Assembly (NCBI RefSeq): GCF_024181285.1
Contig: NZ_CP051201.1
Span: forward strand, 2,852,001-2,916,000
DNA length: 64,000 nucleotides
Direction of reading: 5' to 3'
Origin: Treponema sp. OMZ 790
Lineage (GTDB): Bacteria > Spirochaetota > Spirochaetia > Treponematales > Treponemataceae
In this document: positions 53,935-61,774 of the stretch, piece after piece
Layout: each line of letters opens with the position of its first letter
Position numbering within the stretch: position 1 is the first letter of the stretch
The notes under the pieces: model-generated
What the model saw: only the letters and a program-made list of their open reading frames with translations
The model's database searches: none
What the model was told of the DNA's origin: nothing
Program-made: the position numbers and the translations under genes

Positions 53935-55206
53935 ATGAAAAAAGACAAATTAAAATTTATCTTCACTTTAATATTGACGGCCTTTTTATTTTCGTGTAAA
54001 GCTTCTGATACAAAAAGCGGCAGAGAAATGAGAATAGAAAAATTTTCTAAAATGATAGAAAATAATAAAATATCAGGAAAAGGAAAAGAAAATGAGTTTG
54101 AAAGAACTCCTTTTGTATTAGATGACTATGATTTGGTATACATTCAAGCATTGTATACAGGGACGAATATAGGAAAAGATAACAGGATTTATTATACCGA
54201 TGTTGAGGTTATAAAATTCGAAAGAGAAAAAGAAATAGAATGCAGACAAAAAAGAACGGCAAAAAACGGCAAGGATTTTTTTTATAATATAAAATATGAG
54301 TGGGACAAAAGAGCAAAAAAATTCGTAAATACAAAATACGAACTTGCGAAAGAATTAAACATAGGGGTAATTAATGAAAAAATAATAAAAAAACAAGTAC
54401 ACGGGTTTGTAATAGAATCAAAAGAAGATCCCGATAGAGAAAGGTTAATACCTATGTTTGAATCATATATGACAAAACTTGATAAAAATGATAAATATCA
54501 TTATACATATTATGTGTTGGACTATATAAGAGGAAACTTTACAAATTCGGGATATGATGAATATATAGTTTTTTTTACCAATGATTCTAGAAAAGAGATG
54601 GAAGAAGCCGGAGAGCATCACCCTAATTTTTATAGTAAGGATGGAAAACTATCTGATATAACATGGAAAAATAATATATCAGATGCAGCTTGCTTCATTG
54701 TTAAAAATAACCGCTTTATAAAAGTATACAGTATTTTCGCAATTAATGAATTTTTACCTGCTTATGAAAAAAGTTTAAGCTTATATGGTTCGTTGAATCC
54801 GAGACAATTGCCTTATATAACTAATTTCGGTAAACAATTTTTTCAAGGGTGGGTAGCCGACTTTAATCAAAACGGAATAAATGAAATATATATATTTTAC
54901 TTTGGAGGCTCTGGAGCGCATATCGCTGTAGAAGAATTTGACGGACAAAGATTTAAAATACACGACTTAAAATTTTTTGGTTATAATATAGCGGAAGTTG
55001 ATTTTTATAAAAAAACACTTAACGGTAAGTATTACGGTATAAAATTATCAGGCGACACCAAATTTATAGTATGGTATAAAGAAATCTTTCAGTGGAATGA
55101 AGATGACAATAGCTATTGGCTTCAGTCATATAATATATCTCCGAATAGGTCATATAAGATGTCATGGGATCCGATGAAAAATGATTGGGTAGATATAAAA
55201 TATTAG
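53935..55206 (+). CDS. Lipoprotein L8, array subfamily C (putative immunity partner of E4)
   Basis: 423 residues from ATG 53935 (GGAGG upstream). Signal peptide to FLFSC (Cys21). Nearly the same protein as L3 through most of its length (KASDTKSGREMRIEKFSKMI, DDYDLVYIQALYT, RGNFTNSGYDEYIVFF, WVADFNQNGINEIYIF); the two diverge mainly around residues 235-265 and near the C-terminus (~320-385). Those variable segments are candidates for effector-specific contacts. It lies 10 bases before E4 and probably shares a transcript with E4 and the exporter. Confidence 0.78.
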   Translation: MKKDKLKFIFTLILTAFLFSCKASDTKSGREMRIEKFSKMIENNKISGKGKENEFERTPFVLDDYDLVYIQALYTGTNIGKDNRIYYTDVEVIKFEREKEIECRQKRTAKNGKDFFYNIKYEWDKRAKKFVNTKYELAKELNIGVINEKIIKKQVHGFVIESKEDPDRERLIPMFESYMTKLDKNDKYHYTYYVLDYIRGNFTNSGYDEYIVFFTNDSRKEMEEAGEHHPNFYSKDGKLSDITWKNNISDAACFIVKNNRFIKVYSIFAINEFLPAYEKSLSLYGSLNPRQLPYITNFGKQFFQGWVADFNQNGINEIYIFYFGGSGAHIAVEEFDGQRFKIHDLKFFGYNIAEVDFYKKTLNGKYYGIKLSGDTKFIVWYKEIFQWNEDDNSYWLQSYNISPNRSYKMSWDPMKNDWVDIKY

Positions 55207-55216
55207 GAGGTTTGAG

Positions 55217-56782
55217 ATGATAATCAAATTAAGTAAGGAACAGTTAAAGAAAATTAATGGAGGCAGTGATGAGCCTGATGCAGAGAAAATAAAAGAATGG
55301 AAAATACAAAATGAAAAGGCTGCAAAGATTCCCCGTGAAGCAGCTATATATAGACAGGGAGCTCGAGGGAATTTTGATGGAGTTCATACCGATATGTCAT
55401 ATTGGTGTAATATGAACACTTTGGACACATTAGAAGCTGTTGGATTTCATACTGAATGGTTAGAAAACTCAGAAGGAAAGTATGATACTACAAGTAATCA
55501 AATTATCGATAATGCAAATAAATTTATACAGGAATTTTCAGCTCCAAAGGCTGCTGAGGCAGTTAATTCTGCTGTCAAAGAAAATTCCGATTTAAGTTAT
55601 GCCAATGCAGTTAATTTATATAATAATGTTGTAAATGATTGCGATTGCCCGCTTGTAAAGCTGAAAACCGGGAAGGAAGCTCATGACCTTGCTAATAAAG
55701 GATATATGCCTTTTATAGGGAAAAAGGGGGAATATCATGGTCATGCAGTTCCCGTTTTACCTTCAGATACACCATATGATGAAACAAAAGGCCCACTGGT
55801 TTCACATGTGGGCGGCGGAGATAATGGTATTAAATTTGCCACAACATCTTTTGGATTTGGATTGGACTCCGGATGGGATGATAGCAGAGTAGAAATATTT
55901 TATGATAAAACTCAAACTCATATACCAAAAGCCGGTTCTCGTCCTGCATGGGATTTTAAAAATAATAAGCAATCAATTTCAATTTATGATCCTTCATACC
56001 AAGAAGAAGATTTCGAAATTAAGTTGGAGATAAAAAGTAATTCGACAGGAGAAAATAATAATTCTAATCAATTGTCTTTCTTTAGAATTGACCCCGAATT
56101 TTTTATAGCTGCCGGAGATGGAATAGATGTAAATAGACTCATGGATCAAATACGCCAAGAAAAAGCCAAAGCCGAAGCCGAGGCAAAACGTATAGCAGAA
56201 GAAAAAGCTGAAAGGGAAAGGCTTGAAAAAGAAAGACTTAAGCAAGAGGAAGAAAATCGTAAGAGAGAAGATAAAATAACTAATCCTTCTCCCAGCCCTG
56301 CCCCTGATACTGATCCTAACAATCCTGATGAACCTATAGATAATGATAGAGATGATAATGAGGATAATAATGAAGAAACAATAACTACTCCGCCTGACAA
56401 CACCGGCGGAGGAAATGGAACACCGCCTAAAGATGGTGACGGCGAAAGTCCTGCTCCTCCTTCCGAAGAAAATCCTTCTCCCGAAAACGGCGGAGGAGAT
56501 AGCGGCGGCAATGAACCTGAACCTCCAAGCCCGCCCGGAGGCGGAGGCAGCGGAACAATTTATATGCCTTGGAGTACCGATACAGGCAATGAGTATTATT
56601 TGGATACTTTATACGGTACAAAACCTTTTAGTGCACAAGAATCGAGTGCATTTAATTCTACAATCATAAGTAATGAATTATCCGCATTACAACCGATAAC
56701 AAATTTAAATGTTGCGGGGCTTCCTGTAAATGATACTGCAATAAAAGAAGATCCGTTTGGGGTGTTAAGGAGCCGTGTTTAA
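55217..56782 (+). CDS. E4: double-glycine-leader Cys-His (NlpC/CHAP-like) effector
   Basis: 521 residues; AGGAGG precedes ATG 55217. The leader MIIKLSKEQLKKINGG (16 residues) is a textbook C39 leader. The next ~250 residues look like an NlpC/P60-CHAP-type amidase or endopeptidase: Cys64 in YWCNMNTLDTLEAVG, a helix and LANKGYMPFIG, then His176 in GHAVPVLPSDT and VSHVGGGDNG, the usual order of Cys, His and a following polar strand. A charged helix (~320-350), an acidic Pro/Gly linker (allele A) and the conserved C-terminal domain end the protein. It overlaps the exporter gene by 8 bases, so it is a prime secretion substrate. Function as a peptidoglycan hydrolase is inferred from motifs. Confidence 0.77.
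   Translation: MIIKLSKEQLKKINGGSDEPDAEKIKEWKIQNEKAAKIPREAAIYRQGARGNFDGVHTDMSYWCNMNTLDTLEAVGFHTEWLENSEGKYDTTSNQIIDNANKFIQEFSAPKAAEAVNSAVKENSDLSYANAVNLYNNVVNDCDCPLVKLKTGKEAHDLANKGYMPFIGKKGEYHGHAVPVLPSDTPYDETKGPLVSHVGGGDNGIKFATTSFGFGLDSGWDDSRVEIFYDKTQTHIPKAGSRPAWDFKNNKQSISIYDPSYQEEDFEIKLEIKSNSTGENNNSNQLSFFRIDPEFFIAAGDGIDVNRLMDQIRQEKAKAEAEAKRIAEEKAERERLEKERLKQEEENRKREDKITNPSPSPAPDTDPNNPDEPIDNDRDDNEDNNEETITTPPDNTGGGNGTPPKDGDGESPAPPSEENPSPENGGGDSGGNEPEPPSPPGGGGSGTIYMPWSTDTGNEYYLDTLYGTKPFSAQESSAFNSTIISNELSALQPITNLNVAGLPVNDTAIKEDPFGVLRSRV
56222..56610 (+). repeat. 389-bp block identical to 46622-47010
   Basis: Partner copy of the E1 linker block, encoding the acidic Pro/Gly-rich segment of E4. Confidence 0.9.
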
Positions 56783-58940
56783 TAAAAAATCCAATTTAAC
56801 CGTGGTCTTGCAGCAAGACAGTCAAGACTGCGGTCCTGCCTGTCTTGCAACTCTTTGCAAATATTACGGGAAAAGAATACCTATTTCTTATATACGCAAA
56901 ATAGCGGGTACGGATAAAACAGGTACATCAGGATACGGAATTGTCCGCGGTGCAGAAGAATTAGGATTTTCATGTCAGGGAGCTTTAAGTCCCGAAAAAG
57001 AATTTTCCGGGGACATTGTGTTCCCTGTAATTGCTCATTTAAAAAGAAATGATTCAGAACATTATGTTGTAATTTTTAAAATTAAAAAAGATAACGTAAT
57101 TATAGGAGACCCTGCTTCAGGGCTTTTGAAAATACCTATAAGTGAATTTAAAAAAGAGTGGAGCGGTGTCTTTTTTGTTTTAACTCCTCAAGAAAAATTT
57201 AAGTTAAATAAAGATTCAGGCAGTATTTTAACCCGCTTTTTTTATCTTTTAAAGCCCCATAAAAAAATAGTAGGCGAAGTTCTTACGGCAAGTATACTCT
57301 TAAGTTTTTTAGGTATAATCGTTGCTTTTTATTTTCGGTTTTTGGTTGATGAAGTTTTATATTCAGGTACAAAAATAACGCTTAACTTGGTTTCTTTAGG
57401 ATACCTTGTTGTAATTATTTTTCAAACGCTGTTAAATATTTCGCGTAATCAACTTATGCTTCATATGAGCAGTAAGATGGAAGCTGCTTTAAGTTTTGAA
57501 TACTTTGACCATGTTCTTCATCTTCCAATGGATTTTTTTACTACACGTAAAACAGGAGAGGTCCTTTCCCGTATTCATGATGTAAATACTATAAGACAGG
57601 TTCTGTCTTCTACAGGAATGAATATTATCTTGGACTCCCTAATGCTGGTTGTAGGCGGAGCTTTTTTATGTGCATCGGGCGGAATACTCATGCTGATTGC
57701 CGTTATTCCGGTTATTATTTCTGCCGTTGTAATATGTTTTTTTGTGCAGCCATATAGAAGAATGATAAAAGAAAAGGCCGTAATAGATGCCGAAAAATAT
57801 TCAGGCATGGTAGAGTCCATAAACGGAATAGGAACGGTAAAGGCTCTTTCAAGTGAAGATCTTGCATTTGAGCGAACCGAGGTAAAAATGGTAGATTCCG
57901 TAAATAAGGGGATTGAAATAGGTACGCTTGCAAATATAGAAAATGCCGTGCAAATGACTCTCTCACAGCTTGGAACCTTAGGCGTTTATTGGGTAGGCAG
58001 TTTTAAAATATTAACCGGAACTATGAGCCTCGGGCAGTTGATAGCATTTTCTATTTTATCGGGATATTTTTTAGGCCCCTTAGGGCGTTTATTAACCTTA
58101 CAACCCACTTTACAGGAAGCCTTTGTTGCAGCAAACCGTCTTTCCGAAATACTTGATATGCCTATCGAAAAAACAACCTATTCGGGAAAAACTAAAATAG
58201 AAAATATAGAAGGTTCTATCGACATTAAAGACCTTTGTTTTGCCTACGGTTTACATGGTAATACATTAGAAAATATTAATTTAAATATAAAACCCGGAAT
58301 GAAAATTGCTTTTGTAGGAGCCTCCGGTTCAGGCAAAACAACACTTGTAAAACTGCTTATGAAATTTTATAATTTTCAAAGCGGGGAAATCTTTATTGAC
58401 GGTTTAAATATAAAAGATTTGGAAACCGAATCGTATCGTAAACTTATAGGTTATGTACCTCAAGAAGTTCTATTATTTTCAGGTTCAATTCGAGAAAATA
58501 TTTTATGGGGAAACGGGTTTTTACCTGAAAATGCCTTGTATTATGCTGCAAAAGTTTCCCGCTCCGATGCTTTTATCAATAAGCTGCCCGATCGTTACGA
58601 AACAATTATAGGAGAACGGGGAGCAACTCTTTCGGGTGGTGAAAGGCAGCGTATAGCCTTGGCCCGTATTTTACTTAGAGAACCTAAAATACTGATACTT
58701 GATGAGGCGACTGCAAGTTTAGATGCTATTACCGAAAAAGCTATAATGAACACAATTGAAGAAATAATTGAAAATAAAACTACAATTATTGTTGCTCACA
58801 GGCTTTCGACAATTATAAATTGCGATAAAATTTTTGTATTTGATGGAGGTAAAATAAAAGAAGAAGGAACACACAAAGAGCTTATTTTAAAACACGGAAT
58901 ATATACCGATCTTTGGAATGCTCAAAATACGGATATCTAA
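56775..58940 (+). CDS. C39-peptidase ABC exporter (PCAT, type I secretion)
   Basis: 721 residues in three parts. The N-terminal C39 cysteine protease (~10-140) has Cys19 in QDSQDCGPACLATL, His96 in EHYVVIF and Asp112 in GDPASG, all intact. A six-helix membrane domain (~160-440) follows, then an ATPase (~475-715) with GASGSGKTTL, LSGGERQRIALAR and ILILDEATASLD. Such exporters cut substrates after double glycine and export the rest. GTG 56775 follows AAGGAG and overlaps the end of E4 by 8 bases. With the HlyD- and TolC-like genes behind it, it forms a complete one-step secretion machine for E1, E3 and E4. Confidence 0.95.
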   Translation: MFNKKSNLTVVLQQDSQDCGPACLATLCKYYGKRIPISYIRKIAGTDKTGTSGYGIVRGAEELGFSCQGALSPEKEFSGDIVFPVIAHLKRNDSEHYVVIFKIKKDNVIIGDPASGLLKIPISEFKKEWSGVFFVLTPQEKFKLNKDSGSILTRFFYLLKPHKKIVGEVLTASILLSFLGIIVAFYFRFLVDEVLYSGTKITLNLVSLGYLVVIIFQTLLNISRNQLMLHMSSKMEAALSFEYFDHVLHLPMDFFTTRKTGEVLSRIHDVNTIRQVLSSTGMNIILDSLMLVVGGAFLCASGGILMLIAVIPVIISAVVICFFVQPYRRMIKEKAVIDAEKYSGMVESINGIGTVKALSSEDLAFERTEVKMVDSVNKGIEIGTLANIENAVQMTLSQLGTLGVYWVGSFKILTGTMSLGQLIAFSILSGYFLGPLGRLLTLQPTLQEAFVAANRLSEILDMPIEKTTYSGKTKIENIEGSIDIKDLCFAYGLHGNTLENINLNIKPGMKIAFVGASGSGKTTLVKLLMKFYNFQSGEIFIDGLNIKDLETESYRKLIGYVPQEVLLFSGSIRENILWGNGFLPENALYYAAKVSRSDAFINKLPDRYETIIGERGATLSGGERQRIALARILLREPKILILDEATASLDAITEKAIMNTIEEIIENKTTIIVAHRLSTIINCDKIFVFDGGKIKEEGTHKELILKHGIYTDLWNAQNTDI

Positions 58941-58955
58941 CTTTTATTTTTGACT

Positions 58956-60107
58956 ATGAAACCCATACGCCTTATACATCTTAAAGATTTACGTTATAAG
59001 CATGAAATATTTTTACAAAAACCGCCGGCAGTTTTAACTATTTTTATTTATATAATCGGCAGTCTAATGCTTTTTACACTTTTATATTGCACATTCGGAA
59101 AAATGGAAGAAGTAGTATATGCTAAAGGTCAGGTACGGCCCGTACAAAATATATCATTGGTAAAAAATATAGTTGCAGGTGAGATTGTACAAATAAATTA
59201 TCTGCCGGGGCAAAAGATAGAAAAAGGCTCGCAGCTTTTACAAATTGATGCCGGTATTTATTCGGCAAGAAAAGAAGCTCTCCAAACCTACTATGATGAA
59301 GTGAATAAAAAAATTGAAGGAGTTAAAAATTTAATTAAAAGTTATAATGCCGATAAAAATGTAATTTCTAAAAAAGATAGCTCAACTTATGCCCGCTTTA
59401 TGGTTTACACAAACGAAAAAGAGATTTTAACAAAGCGTTATAACATGGTAAAAAAATTATGGCTTGAAGCACTTGAATTACCTGCAACAGCAATTCAACA
59501 GGCTCAGTTAAGAGAGTTAAAATACAAGGCAGATATGGCAGAGCTGGATTTGACTACTTACAAAAATAAATTTATTAATTCTCTTCTTTCTGAACTGGAT
59601 AACTTTTTAATAGAAAAAGAAAAAATATACAGTCAATTAAAAGATGCGAATCTTTCTTTAAAAAACACTTGCATTAGATCACCCATATCAGGTTATGTAC
59701 AAGAAATTTCTTCCTTAAATAAAGGCGATTATATTAATGCAGGGCAATCGATTCTTAATATTGTTCCGGATGGAACAGATAACTATAAAATCGAAATCCG
59801 TGTTCCTGCAAAAGATGCAGGTAAAATAATGGAAAAAATGAAAATAAAATACCGATTTACCGCATTCCCATATCATGAATTCGGCGGGCTTACAGGCGAG
59901 GTTATCAATATAGAGCCCGATTCATTTATAGATCGTGACGGTTCGGTTTATTTTGCCGTTACAGGTAATCTCGATAAAAATATATTAGTTGATAAAGAAA
60001 AAAAAGAATATCGTGTAAAACCCGGTTTAGAAATTGATGCACGTATTATTTTAAAAGAGCAAAGTATCTTATGGCATTTTTTAAAAACGATGGATCTTGT
60101 ATGGTGA
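58956..60107 (+). CDS. HlyD-type membrane fusion protein (type I secretion adaptor)
   Basis: 383 residues from ATG 58956 (TTG at 58950 is the alternative; neither has a strong ribosome-binding site). A short cytoplasmic start, one membrane helix (~26-50), a lipoyl/barrel-sandwich half (VAGEIVQINYLPGQKIEKGS), a coiled-coil hairpin (~105-225), the second half (IRSPISGYVQEISSLNKGDY) and a beta-barrel domain. It links the inner-membrane exporter with the outer-membrane channel across the periplasm. It begins 15 bases after the exporter stop and overlaps the TolC-like gene. Confidence 0.92.
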   Translation: MKPIRLIHLKDLRYKHEIFLQKPPAVLTIFIYIIGSLMLFTLLYCTFGKMEEVVYAKGQVRPVQNISLVKNIVAGEIVQINYLPGQKIEKGSQLLQIDAGIYSARKEALQTYYDEVNKKIEGVKNLIKSYNADKNVISKKDSSTYARFMVYTNEKEILTKRYNMVKKLWLEALELPATAIQQAQLRELKYKADMAELDLTTYKNKFINSLLSELDNFLIEKEKIYSQLKDANLSLKNTCIRSPISGYVQEISSLNKGDYINAGQSILNIVPDGTDNYKIEIRVPAKDAGKIMEKMKIKYRFTAFPYHEFGGLTGEVINIEPDSFIDRDGSVYFAVTGNLDKNILVDKEKKEYRVKPGLEIDARIILKEQSILWHFLKTMDLVW

Positions 60108-61474
60108 AAAAATTTTTTTATATATTTATATGTTGTATGGTATCTTCATTATATGCAATTGAATATGAAGACTTTATTGACATAGTTTTAACAAACAGCA
60201 ATGAGTATCAAAAGGCTCTTAGTAAGTATAATATAAAAAAAATGGCAGCACAAAAAACACAATATAGATGGATTCCTAAACTATCATTAGATTTAAATTA
60301 TATTGGAAATATGGAAGTTAAAAGCCGTGATCAAATACATGCTTTTACAACAGGTCTTAATTTAAAACAAACCTTGCCGATGGGGATGGGATTAAATTTT
60401 AATATCAGTAATACTTTTGCCTTAGCTAAAATACAAGGAGCAAAAAACGAATACAGTTCTTCTGCTAAGAGTCAATTTTTAATGCCGCTTTACTTTTTTG
60501 CTCCCGGTATTTTAAAACCTTATTCCGAATATGAGATTTATTTGGGCAAATATAGTATTAATTTTGCCGATTTAGAATTAAAACGGATAAAACAAAAAAT
60601 AATAGCAGAGGCCGTATATATTGCTGTTTCTTATTGGCTCCAAAAAAAGACTCTTGAAATTGAAGAAGAAAAACTGCAAATCGATTTACAACTAGGTTTA
60701 AATGATGAAGCTTTATGGAAGCAAGGAAAGCTTTCTACACTTGAACTTTCAGAAAAGAATACAAGAAGATATAATAATCAATTAAATTTTTTAAATTCAA
60801 AAAAAAGATATCTTCAAATGCTTCATAGTTTAAATTTAACGGGAGTGAGCGATGATACGATACCGGAGAAAATTGAACCTTGGATAAAAAAACTTGAAAA
60901 CTATATTTCTTATGAGTATATAAATGAAGAAATAGAATTAGAGCTTAAACAAAAACAGTTAAAAATAAATCAATATTATACATTGAAAGAACAGCTTAAT
61001 AGGCTGCCGTCATTTATATTTTCATTTACGGTTGACCCTGCTTCCAAATCAAAGGGAGGCATTAAATTTAATGATACTATTCAAAATTACTGGAAGGCGG
61101 ATAAAAACTGGCTTTTTAATTTTACCATTGGAATAAATATTCCGCTGTCTCCACTTGATGATGCCTATGATATAGATAAGACAGCCAAAGAATTACTTAA
61201 TTTAAATAAGTTGGAAATAGAAGCTCTTAATATCAATCATCAAAATAAAAAAGAAGTTCATGAAATAAATTTAAACATTTTAAATGAAATATGCATTTTA
61301 GCAGAAAAAAATAAAGAAAATATGCAAAACCGTTTAATTTCTTCAGAAGTTTTACTAAAACAAGGATATATAACCGAGATTGATTTTAAAATTCAAAATC
61401 TTGATTATCGGCGTTCGCAATTAAACAGCCTAAAGGCCAGACTTGATTATATTATTGAAGTCTTAAATTATTAA
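60101..61474 (+). CDS. TolC-like outer-membrane efflux protein
   Basis: 457 residues from ATG 60101, which gives a clean Sec signal (MVKKFFYIFICCMVSSLYA); the longer frame (60071) starts inside HlyD. The mature part is helical with two related halves, as in the TolC/OEP family (TNSNEYQKALSKYNIKKMAA; LLKQGYITEIDFKIQNLDYR near the end), although sequence similarity is low. It overlaps hlyD by 7 bases. It completes the type I route to the outside. The frame ends 300 bases before rubrerythrin with no clear terminator. Confidence 0.85.
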   Translation: MVKKFFYIFICCMVSSLYAIEYEDFIDIVLTNSNEYQKALSKYNIKKMAAQKTQYRWIPKLSLDLNYIGNMEVKSRDQIHAFTTGLNLKQTLPMGMGLNFNISNTFALAKIQGAKNEYSSSAKSQFLMPLYFFAPGILKPYSEYEIYLGKYSINFADLELKRIKQKIIAEAVYIAVSYWLQKKTLEIEEEKLQIDLQLGLNDEALWKQGKLSTLELSEKNTRRYNNQLNFLNSKKRYLQMLHSLNLTGVSDDTIPEKIEPWIKKLENYISYEYINEEIELELKQKQLKINQYYTLKEQLNRLPSFIFSFTVDPASKSKGGIKFNDTIQNYWKADKNWLFNFTIGINIPLSPLDDAYDIDKTAKELLNLNKLEIEALNINHQNKKEVHEINLNILNEICILAEKNKENMQNRLISSEVLLKQGYITEIDFKIQNLDYRRSQLNSLKARLDYIIEVLNY

Positions 61475-61607
61475 AAGTTTTATTTTCCCTCGCCCCCTTT
61501 TATTATTTAAAAAATAGGTTTATACTTAAACAACAGGCTTTTTGTTTTTAAAAAATGAGTTTTTACTCTGTGCCTCTTTTAAAAAACGTGGAGCCTCAAG
61601 GAGATAC

Positions 61608-61646
61608 GATAAACAGTTCGGCAGAAATTCAGCCTCACTGTTTATC
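61608..61646. repeat. 10-bp inverted repeat
   Basis: GATAAACAGT (61608-61617) and ACTGTTTATC (61637-61646) with a 19-base loop. Confidence 0.8.
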
Positions 61647-61652
61647 TGTCGA

Positions 61653-61675
61653 GTTTTGTACCTTAGGTACAAAAC
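61653..61675. repeat. 10-bp inverted repeat
   Basis: GTTTTGTACC and GGTACAAAAC, perfect arms with a 3-base loop (TTA). A strong hairpin on either strand. Confidence 0.85.
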
Positions 61676-61774
61676 GTCGCATTGTTGTATGTAGTTTTGC
61701 AAAAACAAAGCTACTTGAAAAAACTTTTTTCAGGATTTGATAATCCTTACAAAAAGTTTTTATAGGAGAAGAGT

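Larger units (their letters stand above)
61475..61774. other. Intergenic region with palindromes, no convincing gene
   Basis: 300 bases between the secretion operon and rubrerythrin. It holds three inverted repeats (61608-61646, 61653-61675 and GAAAAAACTTTTTTC near 61709-61723). Short open frames on both strands (61526-61708, 61555-61740) lack ribosome-binding sites and coding character. It may be a small repeated (MITE/REP-like) element, a terminator cluster or the regulatory region of rubrerythrin. Confidence 0.6.

Noticed and set aside
40875..61474. Classical small bacteriocin, lantibiotic or lasso-peptide cluster
   Set aside because: A C39 exporter is present, but no modification enzyme or small precursor gene; the leader-bearing proteins are 450-520 residues with hydrolase domains.
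61526..61740. Two overlapping ~60-codon frames before rubrerythrin
   Set aside because: They overlap on opposite strands across the palindromes, lack ribosome-binding sites and look non-coding.
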